Assembly (NCBI RefSeq): GCF_029227915.1
Contig: NC_079881.1
Span: forward strand, 5,394,001 to 5,458,000
Direction of reading: 5' to 3'
Source of the DNA: Hydractinia symbiolongicarpus
Lineage: Eukaryota > Cnidaria > Hydrozoa > Anthoathecata > Hydractiniidae
DNA: 64,000 bases
The position numbers were made by a program, and so were the translations under genes. The notes under the pieces are model-generated. The model ran no database searches, was not told the DNA's origin, and was given only the letters and a program-made list of their open reading frames with translations. Shown in pieces: positions 34,601-46,873 of the stretch; positions within the stretch are counted from its first letter, which is position 1, and every line of letters starts with the position of its first letter.

Positions 34601-37148
34601 GTATCTTGGTCCAGTGAACGAAAAAACTTTTGTAAGTATTCTAGTGATTTTAATTAAACAAAAGAAATGGCCAAAATTTTTCCAGGACGATGTGGAAACC
34701 AATCTTTTCCTGTATTCTGTAGTTACTTTAAATGGTGTATATTTTAGACGTACGAGATGGGATATTATCATCGTTCATGGTGGAATGATCCTAGATTAGA
34801 ATTTAACACCTCAATTGGAAGCATCACTTACACAAAACCACCAGCTGATTTCATCTGGATTCCTGATGGTGCTGTAACTAACGCGAAGAAGATTGAACGC
34901 TTCGACACTTCTGTGCGTACCGTAATAAGTCCCAATGGAGATGTTTATGTTTCCCAAAGGTAGCTATCAAAAAGCTGTTTATACTATTTATACTCACAGT
35001 AAGAGCTTTTTGCACTGTCAGCATATTTTATTAGCATCGTCCTGCATTCTGTGATACACTGAACAACACATTTCCTGCAGATTTTTACGTCCGGAATATT
35101 CTTTACTTTCCATAAATATAGACATTTATGTAAAGTAAAGAAGTTGCATTTAATTTGCTGACAACTCCCTAATAATCGCCTTGCGTTTACCTTAGCTAAG
35201 ATATCTAGATTCTACTCGGCGAAAGTGTAAAGTCGCGAGATTTTCTTGTTTACATTTCACATGTAATATTTGTTCTGTCATAGGATGAAAGCAATTTGTT
35301 CATGCCCAATGGATCTTAAAGAATTCCCCATGGATACGCAAAAATGTCCTTTCAGGATGGAAAGCTGTAAGTATCCAGAGACACATTTTGACAAACATTC
35401 AGAAGAAGTCTAGCTACCTATGCTCTTCTTACAACCCTCTCATCTTATAACACAGTTGTTGTGTTCGTGAAAAAGTCGTGAGTCACAGTACTGGCATAAT
35501 TAGTTGTAAAGTATTTCTGAGTAAGCCTCAACGAAGAACGAGATAGCTGTTTTTCTTGCTCTTTTCATTTTCATCTTGAAATATATCTCGTTATAACATT
35601 TCATGTTTATCATTTCATATGCGTCCGATGATATGTTGCCTTTGCATATATATGCAAATCGCGTTATACCATTTTTAAGCAAATACTCTTTTTTTTAAAC
35701 AACAAACACCATATGAGAGCATACATTGTCTCTTGCTTGAAGCTCTGTGTATGAAGTATATCTGCATAGATTATATCAATGGGGATATTTTTTAATTTCA
35801 GTCAGTTACAAGTCAAAAGATATGGAACTTTTATGGCATGAAACTCCAATTATCAAAGAAAACGCTGATCTTGAAGGATATGTGCTTGAAAATATCGAAT
35901 TTACAAGTTCTTTGAAAAGTTACTTTATAAATAGTAAGTATCCTCATCTCGATATTTTGTTTCCTGTGTTGTTGGTAGTAAAAATTCAGAGAATTGCTTG
36001 TTTTATTACGGTATGTTATATTTGATTTAATTTGATTTTTTTTGATATACCAGTGTTGAATGAAAAGTTAAAAAATTAAATAATGGACATTTCCCAGCCG
36101 TCACATAGCGTTGAAAGACGCTCTTCCTGATGCTCTTTTGCGCATGAATTAAGCGCTCAACTTAATTGCGTCTTTTAAACTGCTTATCAAAGAACAGTAT
36201 TAGACAATACCTTCTTTTGGCCAACATAGAATTGGCAAGATATCATTTTTATGAAATATGTTTTATGCAGCTTCAATTATATCAATAAGCACCACGATCT
36301 TAGTTCTTTGGAGCTTTAAAATTTAAGTTGATATGCAAGAAATTGTTTATTTCTATTTAGATGTTACAGAGAATTACAACAATTTACTGCTAACATTTGT
36401 CGTGCACAGAACGTTCGCGTTTTATTTTTATCGTATGTACGCTCCCACTGTTGTGCTGATGGTGTTCAACTTTGGTTCCTTCTGGATCCCACCATCTGCT
36501 GTTCCAGCTCGTGTAGCACTCATTGTCACTACTTTATTGATCAATGTTGTCATACTGCAAAGTGTTACGGAGCAGATTGTGAAAGTTGAATATGTAACAG
36601 CTATGCAGTTGTTTTTGTTGATCAACATTTTGTTTGTGTTGCTTGCTGTTGTGGAGTATTTAGTTGTACTGGCTTTAGAGATAAGAAAAACTCAAACTCA
36701 GGTAATATGCATACACATGTTCATGAGCGTTTTATTTTTTGAAAGAATTGTATTTTTTCGGAAAAAGAGAGCAGCAACGCTACTGTTGACAAAAGTAATC
36801 ATATCTCGATACATTTAAGATCGTCCACTTGTATTCCTACTCATACTTGAGTTAATGTCATTGAAAAAGAATTAACGTTATTGCTAACTAAGATTCAACT
36901 TGATTATATTTTAGCAAAAATCAACAGAGGAGGAGAGCAAAAAATCAGGCATTGTAAACAAAACATTCAAGCCAAATGTCGAAAACGGAAACACAATAAA
37001 TGTACAACCAATCCAAGAAAAAAAAATTCCGAAAAATTTGGAATCAGGACGCTTCAATGCACAAAATATTGATCGTTGGTCTCGATTAATCCATCCACTG
37101 CTTTACTGCGTATTTTGTGCAGTATATTTTGGCTATTACAAAAGATAA
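31611..37148 (+). CDS. Cys-loop ligand-gated anion channel subunit 1 (seven exons, 400 aa)
   Basis: Exons: 31611-31743, 34564-34631, 34748-34959, 35284-35366, 35802-35933, 36361-36701, 36915-37148; all introns are GT..AG and phases close without a stop. Exon 1 gives a signal peptide (MHLLLTAICFSFGLIQ). Exon 3 carries SWWNDPRL and IWIPDGAV of the ligand-binding domain. Exon 4 holds the Cys-loop, CPMDLKEFPMDTQKC, with the canonical 13 residues between cysteines. Exon 6 holds M1-M3, with PARV before M2 (Leu at 9'), the anion-selectivity signature of GABA-A/glycine-type channels. Exon 7 has a short cytoplasmic loop and M4 (SRLIHPLLYCVFCAVYF). There is no vicinal Cys pair in loop C, so it is not a nicotinic alpha type. 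Ligand unknown. A paralog with the same exon plan lies at 52.1 kb. Confidence 0.9.
31931..31964. repeat. perfect 34-bp palindrome in intron 1
   Basis: CTTGGAGGAAAGAATAT is followed at once by its exact reverse complement. It sits 15 bp left of the nested MITE. Confidence 0.85.
31980..32990. mobile_element. outer MITE interrupted by a piggyBac-like MITE
   Basis: The 28-bp ends at 31980-32007 and 32963-32990 are inverted repeats with two mismatches (core GGCTAAAATACACG). Without the inner element it would be about 260 bp. It lies in intron 1 of the first channel gene. Its superfamily is not clear. Confidence 0.65.
32213..32962. mobile_element. piggyBac-like MITE (750 bp)
   Basis: Perfect 17-bp terminal repeats CCCTATTCGGTCCGGGG and CCCCGGACCGAATAGGG are flanked by TTAA on both sides, the piggyBac hallmark. 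Subterminal G/C-run palindromes (GGCGGATTCCGCC and GGCGGAATCCGCC) stand out in AT-rich DNA. No transposase is encoded. Confidence 0.85.
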
Positions 37149-37377
37149 ACAAGACAATTTGAGTATTACGAGGGCTGAGGTTCCCAGAATAAAAACAATG
37201 ACTTTTTATTTGTCGCAAGCCAATTTTATACCTGTAGTTAATTAATAGTGTTTCATTTTCTGTCACCGTTATTGGTATGAATATTTTTTACTGGAAACAG
37301 TGCTTCAGTAAATGTCCCACAAAGCTATGTAGCTTACGTAGGTCACGCAAGCATTAAAAATTGCACAACCAGATAAC

Positions 37378-37700
37378 CATTATTATTATTATTATTGAAA
37401 TTACTTACCCAGGATAGCCTCTTCAGTTCCTATTGGTACTACTATCAACGAGGGTCCTTCAAAAAGGGTTCCTAGCGCATTTAAAGCTCCTAATTAAGCT
37501 ACGAAAGTCGTGCAAGCACAGCAATCGCTCAACTAGACAACCCCCCAAGATATCAATCCTATTCTCATGCTGAACGCTACGCAGAAAGGATAGATTCACA
37601 CTTTTATAGTCTCTGGCATGACTCGGCCGGGGTTAGAACCCAAGACATCCCACCCTGGAAGCGAACTCTCTATCACAAGGCTATCAGTCGGTTGAGGGCC
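37378..37700 (-). mobile_element. tRNA-derived SINE, full copy
   Basis: On the minus strand the head reads GATAGCCTTGTGATAGAGAG, TTCGCTTCCAG and GGGTTCTAACCCC (box A and B-like); a body follows, and the 3' end has GGGTAA followed by an (AAT)n tail at 37378-37396. Copies: 61414-61710 and a fragment at 3919-4035. Confidence 0.75.
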
Positions 37701-37725
37701 TTGATCATAAAAAGACAATGTCATG

Positions 37726-37771
37726 GTTCATTCTTAAGCTAAAAGCGTTTGCCTTTAGCTTAAGAATGAAC
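37726..37771. repeat. 18-bp-arm perfect hairpin
   Basis: GTTCATTCTTAAGCTAAA and its exact reverse complement are separated by 10 bases. It lies next to the SINE. It could be a small foldback element or the stem of an RNA hairpin. Confidence 0.75.
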
Positions 37772-39160
37772 TTTTGCTGCAAAGTTGAGTGTGTACTGTA
37801 TGTAGGCCAACCTATAGAATCTCGGGATGAGAAGACACATGTTAGTAATGAAAAGAGAGTGACAATAAACAAATAAATGATTGAATTTTCGTTTCGTTTC
37901 TTTTTCTTATTCAGCAGAAAACCTTTCGGGAAAAACGGTGTATTAAAACAATTCTATTGCATTTTGCAGCCGCGATGAGTAAAAGTATTTTTTTTGACAG
38001 ATGTAGCTACACACGACTTTAGATTTTAACAAGTATAAAAATACTCAGTGGTATCATTATTATTCACACCGCTTTGTTTTGGATTATATGTCATGAAAGT
38101 TGATGTAGATTATGTCTGTCACATGATAGCAAATTATACCAAAATAAATATAATTTGATATTATGTAGAATAGTTTATCTGTTTGTGCTTGAACCAGCAA
38201 CTTATTCAGGCGCCAATTACACAAGTTTATTTCGTTTGATGCACTAAATATGTGATGCATATTTTACCTAGTAAATTTTCATTGCTTAAACTCTAAAGCC
38301 ATGGGACAAAAATAAACCTTTTAGTGGCGCAAGCAACAACATTTTGTTGGAACATCTTTGCAGCAAAAATTAACAGTGGTTTGTATGTAGCTAAATTTTG
38401 TGGTATCTTGCAACAAAAAACCTTGTCTACAAGTTGAAGGAACGGAAAAGACACTGCGTTAAAACACGGCTTAAGCGACGAGATCAAAAGGTCTGTTTTC
38501 ACAATCGTTTTTACAAACTTATGCGACTGCAAGAAAAAATAAAAAAATCTGATAGTTTTTGGATTGAGTATAAATCACGTTTTTATATTTATGAAATTCA
38601 AAAAACTCTTTATTTATTTGCTTAGAAAACGATGTATGTCTATGTTGTTTTTGTAAAGCATGTGCAAAAAATGGAAGAATGATAAAACATGCTGCAGAGA
38701 CGTAGTCAAAAACATGTTTATGGTCGAGTTTTGGTAGTATTAAAAAAATGTCATTAAGTTACATAGGTAAGAACATATCTATAATATTTAAATTTTATGA
38801 ATTTAAATAAACCATTTGCTTGAAGAACCATGATAATGGATATGATGGAAATTTATTGGCATTCAAAATTTAAAAATGGCGTTATTTTGAAAGTGTTTTA
38901 AGTTTTACTTTGGCTTGTAAATACACAATGTGTAAATGTAGAGCTTTTTCAAAACCTAATTGATACGGGGTTGTGCGAACATACTTTGACCGACAGGTAC
39001 CTCTGGCTGAAGAGTAAAAGTAGCCAAAGCCAAATGCAGTTTGGTTAGCTACTACAAAATTCTTAATCAATATTTCTTATGCTAAATGCGGTTAGTAGGT
39101 AGCGACATCTTTTATTACTGTCATGAAAACTTACTCCGCAAAATAATATTGGTGAGCGAT
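37772..39160. other. no gene seen
   Basis: AT-rich region with short overlapping open frames on both strands and no recognisable protein. Confidence 0.4.
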
Positions 39161-39164
39161 TTTT

Positions 39165-39670
39165 TTAGCTGGACGGAGGTAACAATAGACTGTTTCCCGT
39201 GTTTTTATTTAAACCGAAGTTGCAGTAAAGTTTTTTCGAAAAAGGTATTGCGTCTATACACATGTGCAACACCGTTTAGCTGTACTAAGCGCTCAGCCTG
39301 TTGGTAGCAACAGATTGTTTCCTGTTTGTTTTGTTTAATATGAGGCTGTGATAAGTTTTTTTGAAAAGGCTATGACGCCTATATGGTATATGACACTGTT
39401 TACCTGTATGTAGTAAGCGTTTAACCAAGTGTTAACAGAGTATATCCCTTGTTGTTATGTAAACCAAAGTTACGACACAGTTTTTTGAAAAGGGTATCAC
39501 GCCTAAACGCATTGACGACACAGTTTACCAGTACTAAGTGCTCAGTCCAATGTTAATGGTGGTTGTTTCCTGTGTTTCTGTTTAACCAAAGTTACGATAA
39601 AGTTTTCTTTCAAAAAAAGGTATTATACGACATTGGTTAACTGTACTAATCACTCAGCCCGAAGTAATAT
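39165..39670. repeat. satellite-like tandem repeat, about 124 bp x 4
   Basis: Four diverged copies start near 39191, 39312, 39441 and 39565. Each holds TGTTTCCYGTGTTT, an AAAGTTACGATAAAGTTTTT-like segment, a GGTATYACGCCTA step, TTTACCTGTACTAAG and CTCAGCC. The last copy is shortened. Confidence 0.8.
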
Positions 39671-41369
39671 TTATTTTTAAACTTTTAGCGGGAACGTTCT
39701 CTGAAAAATAATTTATTTTAGCTAAAGTTCTGGAAAGTTGTTGTTTAAAAAATATATTACACCAGAAAGACCACAATGCTGCGCTACAATTTTGTTGAAA
39801 AATATATTACACTGGAAACACCATAATGTTCTGCGCCTCACTCGATTTATGACATACTATACTAAAGCGCCGGTTTAACCCGGTGATGGGGAAATCTTAG
39901 ATATGTTAAACTTCATAAGGATTTTAGACATGTCACAGGTATAATAAAACATTTCAGAGATATCGCTACAACACAAGCAATATTATTTAATAAATTGATA
40001 TGCTAAAATCTCTTCGTTTCTTTTATATAGATGTTAAATACTGTTGTGCGGTATTGGTAAAGTATTAATTTTCACAGATTACTTTTTTTAAATTTGGGGA
40101 GACCTTAATTCTGATAACATTTTTCATGGAGAAAGGGTGACTAATAAAAAAGGTGTTAATACAGTTGTTCTGAAGGACTAAATACAGAAACATAAAGAAA
40201 ATTTTAAAAACAGGTTGAAAAAAATCAAAAATTAATACCTCAAAAAATACAAGCAATTTGTTTGGTTAGCGCGTGGCAAACGGCGCAGGAATAGGATTAG
40301 ATCCTACTTTTTCATCTGATTCTGAAGTCTGATGCGCTTTGGGTTACTTAAAGTTAAAACCCTTGCTTTGCCCGCTAACTGTAACGCGTTGCTTTGTTCT
40401 AGCCTGCATCTCACGTACTACATGAAACATTTTGCAAGTTCAAGATAATACCATGGGATAATACTTAATTATTTCAAATGACGGAACGACATTGTAAAAG
40501 TTCTGTACAAAACAGGCTACTGGGACCTTGAAAGGTATAGAGAACACGAACAAGAATCCGAAATCTTTTGGCATGCAAGGTCTTTTCATTCATCATTTAT
40601 TCAACATAGAAAAATCGGAATAATCACGTATCTAAAATTTGCAGAATAATTCCACGTGATGAAATAAAATTTTCAAGTGAGTATTAAGTTCTAGGAATAA
40701 TCCTAACGAAAGAAATTAAGGAAGTATTATAACAAAGCAATAAAGTAGTAGTGACTATTGGCTACGATACTTCTTTGAGACAGCGACAAAAACCAGCGAT
40801 ATGGCACACAATAACATTTCTTACTCGTTTGACACTTGCATTATGGCTAGGCTGACCATGATGGATAACAACAGTTCATAGCAATTAATAACCCTAATGA
40901 TAAAAATCAAAAACTGAAATGCAGTTAACAATATTCTTCTAGCAGATCCGCCATAGGGAAAGTTGGTAAACTGAAGGGAAATGCAGCTGAGATGTAACAC
41001 AGGTAGGATAACACAAAACATCAAAACAAATTATATACTTATACATATATACTTGTTACAAATTATCTTACATAATAAAATAAATTAAAGTGTACTTTGC
41101 TTCTTCTCACAAAACAGTTTGTAGTCAATTACATTAAAATGATACGAGCAATCATAACAACTTTAATTGCTGGTGACTTTATCCTTGCAATAATTTTTAA
41201 CAAAGCATCCGTTACATCATATTTTATATTAGCATACAATAAAATTACCAGCTAATAAAATGGCTTTATTAAAGCACGTGATTAGCTCCAGCAAATTAAA
41301 AACGAAAATAAAATTATATAAAATGCGGAACATTTTTATAGAGAATGTGTTAGGCGCTTTGTAAGAAAA
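39671..41369. other. no gene seen
   Basis: A small two-copy repeat (AAAAATATATTACAC, 39750-39830) is present. Otherwise nothing. Confidence 0.4.
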
Positions 41370-41438
41370 TAGTAGAAAATATAATCGACTTTGTTGGTCA
41401 CAGACGGACAGACACAGTTTTCGTATTAATATAAGAGA
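41370..41438 (-). mobile_element. Helitron-like 5' terminus
   Basis: The minus strand from 41438 reads TCTCTTATATTAATACG then GTGTCTGTCCGTCTGTGACC, matching the 5' end of the 10.6 kb element, with A as the preceding base. The 3' end was not found. Confidence 0.5.
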
Positions 41439-41658
41439 TCAATTAAAATGAACACACAACTCACACAAAGGAGATTTTATCTTAACATAAAATCACTTAG
41501 AAGCTTATTTAGACTTAAGCACTTTATATGACTTAAATAACCAAACAATTTACAACACGGGTACGTATGCTAAATCTTCAGTACTAATAACGCAAAACAC
41601 CATTAGAAAGTATTGTAGCGATAGTGTGAAATCACAACTTGTATGTATCTTTCTGCAA

Positions 41659-44600
41659 CTAGTTTTCCTTTTCATGGAAATAATTTCTGATCATGCAGTA
41701 GAGTTTTTTCACTGCGGCTGATACTAAGATGACTACAATTACCAACGGAGGCGATACAAGAATAATATCTCGTGTCCAAACGCAGATTGTATCGATCAAT
41801 TTGAAGCCCGGTAATTCTGTAAACGCATACATATAATCCATAGCCCAAATTAAATTAAAGACATTGAGAGTCAGCAACAGTGATAGCGACGCAGTTTCCA
41901 ACCTGTTAAGTGCACTGCTGCAAAACGGTTGTTGATACCAGTGATGTAACAAGAATAACAGAAGCATTGGAAATGTAAAAAAGGTTTTCCAAACAGGGTT
42001 GACTATGCATACACACATAGCAGAAAGGATTAGTCGTCGAAGCAATACAATAATCTCCCAATTGATTGTGAGTTAGAAATCTTTGATCGATACGGTCCTT
42101 GAAACAATCCAATGATTTGATCCTTCTCCTTCGTCCCGTCATATGGTTGGTTACTGTTGAAGTCAGGAATGATACGCTTTCTTTTCAGGTAGCGATAAAT
42201 TGCATATGGAGGAAAGGCGAAGCAAAAGTAAAATTGTGAACTCGTTATATGATCCTTAGTCAGCATTTTTTCCGAAAGGTAGGTTGATAAAGGAAATAAC
42301 ACTATCCAAATGGAGAAAAAGACCATGATAAGATATTGCCACCATAAATAACAGACAACATCACCTTGTATGTACAAGTGACCTGTGTCGTTTATGTTGA
42401 CGCAATTCATCATTCTTAAGCAGAATGCTGAAATTCCAGTGTAACCTAGCAATGTGAGTTGAATTAGACACGATTTGACCTTTACATGTACGTCTTTTTG
42501 GCAATTCGCTAATTCTCCTTCCTCTCTCCTTCGCGTTATACATGCCGAATAAATTTTCTTTGTAACGAAGGCTAAGATAAGAAACATCATTGCTGTTGGA
42601 ATAATGGATATTTTAACGACTTCTTTTCCGACCTTTGTCAGATCTTTACTTGGGCACAATTTTGATAACGGTTCAGAAATAATTTGTAAGTTGAATACAG
42701 ACGAAATTATTTTTTTAACACTTCCCACAACAGATTTTGTCTGATGATCGTTTTCGTTAATTCGCAGTAAAACTTCGATTTGATAGAAGAAAAATAAAAT
42801 GGTCTTTGTTCCAGAAATATTTTTTATCATACCAACTTCTTCATGATAATTAGGCGTTGTGCAAGGATCTTCTTGTGTTGCCACTGCACTAATAATGGCC
42901 GTATTACGTTCATCCTCCCTATCAAATTCAGTACCGTCAAGCAAGGGTTCCATTACCGACTCATGTAGAACTTTTGTCTTTTTAAAACTTCTGATATGTT
43001 TCAAAATAAACAAGAACACATTTTTGTAATAAAGGAGTATTCCTGTATAAATAATTGCATAAAACAAGTAAAGTAGCCAAAATATGTGTTTCTGGCATCC
43101 GGTTTTTAAGATACAGCTTTCATCAACAAAATTTACTCGGTAGCCAGTTTTACATGATCCACATAAAATGCCCATCCTATATCTATTGCAAGTATTGTAT
43201 GAGACACATTTGACCTTTCCATGTGAACAGCAGTACGATGGTGGACAAGGTAAAAACGCTACTATTCTTTGAACTGTTGATGCATAACCCCAAAAATTAT
43301 CACGACTTGTAATTCTATTATCACAATGTCCACCGGAAGGGCATTTCAGGCATGCTGCGTACTTGTTTAAGACTCTAGAACGATCATGTAAGATTTGAAA
43401 TTTCCCCTGGCGCATGGTGTAAGAGTTTTTCTTGCATCTTACACAACGCAAGGACGACAATTCTTTCAGTTTGCCATACCTTACTGGTACAACGTAATGA
43501 TTATCTGGGCAGACATAGGTAAAATTGACTGTCCAGTGATCTAAGCTTGCAAGGCAGGCATCATGACACGTAAATCCGTCTGTAATTGGCCACTCTGGCA
43601 GCATCTTTGAAACAGCCATTGTGACATTTTGAAAAAATGCTGGAATTGTTGAATAAATCAACACACCAGAACTTAATGGATATATCGGATTTCCATACAT
43701 AGTAACGTTGTTAAGTACAATAGTTGAATAGGAAAGGCTTTTTTCGATGATGGCATAAATACTTCCGCCTAACACCAAAGCCGTGTTTGAAATAAACTTC
43801 GAGTTCTCTACCAATAAGCTTACAGTACCGTCTGTAAAATAGATTGCTCCTCCGTATGTTGCTGTGTTGTTTAAAAAGATACTGTTTGTAACAACTACCC
43901 GGCTTCTTGTTAGTGTTAGAGCACCACCTAGTATACCCTTATTGTTTTTAAAAATTGAACGCTTTACAGTCGCCAGACCTACATAGTCCATACGTATTGT
44001 GTTATATTTGAAGCCCTCAAAGCTAGAATATAATATATAAAGTCTTGAGCAGAGAGATACTGTTATTGCATTTTGAAGCGTCAGCGTGTTCATAAAGTTG
44101 GTATTAGATATAACAACAACGGAAAAAGGTGATAGTTTACAAGTTAGCAATACATTGGGTATGTTTTGAAAAACACAATTTGATATATTGACAACGACTA
44201 CATCGGTAGCATGAATTGACGATCTAACTATGGTGCTATTAAAAATTCTTAGATCCGCAAAGAGTAGATTAAATTTTGAGTTAATAAACTTGCAGTTGGT
44301 TATTTCGAAGTTTAATAAGTCTTTTCTGGCCATGATATTCTCACGAGCTATAAAATCATTACAATGCTCCAAAACACAGCTATGTAATTTTATATTCGAG
44401 AAGGATATTCCAACGGTGATTAAAGAGACATTGTAGAACCTAATTCTATTAACGGTAATGGTGTGGTTATCAGAAGAATAAAACAGATATCTGTTGAAGG
44501 TTCCTTGGTGATTTGGCATTAGTATAATCGGTAACACTTTTCCAGTACCTTCCATTGCGATATCTCTTTTAAGCTGGAAAGTTTTGTAAACTTCATACGT

Positions 44601-44755
44601 TAATGGACTTAATTCATCTTTACCTCCGTCTAGATTAATTACTGTCACCTTGGTTTCCAGAACGTATCCTAGAGATTTACAAGGAAATGTTAAATCTCGT
44701 CCACATCCATTTTTGTCTTTTCCATTTCGACGCGATACAAATACAGCTGCTGAAT
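41659..44755 (-). pseudogene. beta-helix/Cys-rich polytopic protein, copy 2, frameshifted
   Basis: Clear paralog of 17391-20530 with the same order: VFVSRRNGKDKNGCG start, beta-helix-like LGGALTL, YGGAIYF and LGGSIYA, a Cys-rich part with CLKCPSGGHCDNR and ILCGSC, then the membrane segments. The first frame ends at 42030 after QGPYRSKIS. The last 128 codons, from about 42065 to 41659 (LRRLILSAMCVCIVNPV and on), are in another frame. Alignment to copy 1 shows 32 nt where copy 1 has 36 (about 42055-42090), a net loss of 4. The product would lack the last three to four membrane segments. The exon starts at an acceptor (CTTATTCATTTAG) at 44756, in the same phase as copy 1; the open frame upstream has an ATG at 44876 but no typical signal peptide there. 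An assembly error must be excluded. Confidence 0.8.
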
Positions 44756-44879
44756 CTAAATGAATAAGACAACAACATATTACAAAAAGATACCTTAGAT
44801 AGCTACAATCCTGACATAATATTTGTGGAAATGGCAGTTTTTGGGCTACTTCTTGCAATGGCCAAACAAACAGCATCAA

Positions 44880-45229
44880 TTGGTCAGTATTTTTACTGTG
44901 ACAGAAGTGTAGGCATTCCTCTTATCTTGAAAACAAAGCAATTTAATATTTGAGATTTGTAATAGGTGTAAAATCTAAGAGGTGTAAAGTTAGCGAAAGT
45001 GTCAAATCATCGTCATTTTTGCCAGCATCCTGATCACTATGCTTTCTTTATCCACCAAGTCTGCGTACAAAGCTGTGAATAGGCAACCTCATCCCCAAGA
45101 CTATATGCTTTTCAACGGCGCTACGCTTTCTGATAGTTCTAGTGAAATAGATTTTCGCCGCTAAAGTAAACGGTGCTAGGGTCGATCTTGGTGAATGTGA
45201 CGAAATGTTTGCTTCATGTTGAGTATAAT
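44880..45229. other. no gene seen
   Basis: Upstream side of copy 2. A signal-peptide exon is expected somewhere at or above 44.8 kb, but I cannot identify it. Confidence 0.4.
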
Positions 45230-45618
45230 TACCGTAAAGCGTCTAATAAGCGCCCCTTCTTTCAAACACCCCCTTTTATTAAATCCCCCTTTAATAGAAA
45301 TGGCTTTTAATGAAGACATTTTCCCAGATGTCTTTTATGGGTAAAAACAAATGACAAGTGTTCAAGTTGTTCTCGCTCAAGTTGTTTTAGTGATTAATAT
45401 TTGCTTATTTTCGCTTTCCAATGACCGTGATTTTCATAGAATTGGCTGAGTCAGCATTTAAAAATGATATAATAAACTTATAACTTTGTATAAATACAAA
45501 ACTGATTTTTTTAAATACCTCCCTATTTTAAACTTCCCTTCCAATAAACGGTCCCCTCAAAAGCTAAAAAGATACCCCTCCCCCCACCTTCCGGGCGTTG
45601 TTTTGGGGATCTACGGTA
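45230..45618. mobile_element. MITE with TACCGTA termini (389 bp)
   Basis: The left end TACCGTAAAGCGTCTAATAA then GCGCCCC and the right end GGCGTTGTTTTGGGGATCTA then CGGTA are imperfect inverted repeats. The interior has several further GCCCC/CCCCTTT blocks in both orientations. No coding capacity. Confidence 0.65.
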
Positions 45619-46633
45619 GTCCTCTCAAGTAAAGCTCTTTTAGCCCCAACGACATCTTTTACCTAATGTCATTTACGTCAAAGTGAAACAAACAACTATT
45701 ATGAAAGATAAATATTTTAAGGGTCAAACGTTAAAAATTAAATAAATGTAGACCTGAATCGTGTGAAAATTATTGCAGAGCGCTAAAATTGAAATATAAC
45801 TTAGCTATGAAATGAATTACTCTGATGTATACGTACATTATTTCTGTTTTAATTTACGGGATCTTCAATCCTTGAAAAAAGGTTCACTCCCCATCTGTAA
45901 TTTTTTGTTGTTTATAGTACACAAGACTTGCCCTGATCCTAAGTAACCATTTGGTAAAAAAATATTGCCAATGTTAGCACCTTTTCCAATGACGTCAAAT
46001 CCGGGGAAACGTGGCAGAAATTACTTTCAGTATGAGATTCGCATAATTGCTTGAAATTAAGTCTTGGAAAACAAAATATGTCAAATGTATCCTGAAGCTA
46101 CACCCTTAAAAAAAACACAGGCCGCAACGAAAGCAACAACATCAGCAACAACACAAATAAAACGTAAATTTCAAGCAAACAATCCACTGAATAGAAAGGC
46201 CTAAATTCAGAATGTACGAAAACTATAAGAAAAACTTGATTTATAAAATAATAACCTGTTAATGTCGCTGTTAATACCACCACCAAGATTTGAAACTGTA
46301 TGTTAACCATTTTCAAACCTACAGGACTTTTATTTTTGTGAAATAGCACTTCTTCTTTTCTGTGCATCCGTTAGGAAGTGTTGAGCAGAGGTTAAATGAT
46401 ATTGTTACTTGTCATCAATTAGAAAATTGAAAGTCATCTATGACCTGTTTTATTGTCAAACGAAATAAATATAATAGAAAGGATAAACAAGTTGAAGGTT
46501 TTGTTTTAAAAGCGCTAAATTGAAAATGATAGTTGTTTTGAAAAAGGATTTTTGGCTTCAAAGTGAAATTCTCACTTTATACATTAAATGGAGGCTATGC
46601 ATAACAAATGTTCACCCCGCAAGAGATGTTACA

Positions 46634-46761
46634 TCTCTTTAATAATAGCCGTATTCCGTCTGTTTGTTTGTGCGTCTGTTTGTCTTTTTGTTACGGAAAC
46701 ACGCAATGCGATATATAAAAGACGGGCGACCCCGTGGTTTTTTCCACGGGTTAACGACTAG
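46634..46761 (+). mobile_element. mini-Helitron-like element, tandem copy 1
   Basis: Starts TCTCTTTAATAATAGCCGTA after an A, has a GTCTGTTTGT region, then GTGGTTTTTTCCACGGGTTA (hairpin) and ends GACTAG. 128 bp. Confidence 0.65.
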
Positions 46762-46873
46762 TCTCTCTAATAATAGCCGTCGTCTGTCTGTTTGTCTGTC
46801 TGTTACGAAAACACGAAATCCGATATATAAAGGACGGGCAACCCAGTGGAATTTTCCACGGGTTGACGACTAG
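46762..46873 (+). mobile_element. mini-Helitron-like element, tandem copy 2
   Basis: Begins TCTCTCTAATAATAGCCGTC directly after the CTAG of copy 1, with the hairpin GTGGAATTTTCCACGGGTTG, and ends GACTAG followed by T. 112 bp. Confidence 0.65.

Noticed and set aside
46664-46873. 69-residue open frame with internal duplication
   Set aside because: Its two halves are just the two tandem mini-Helitron-like units.
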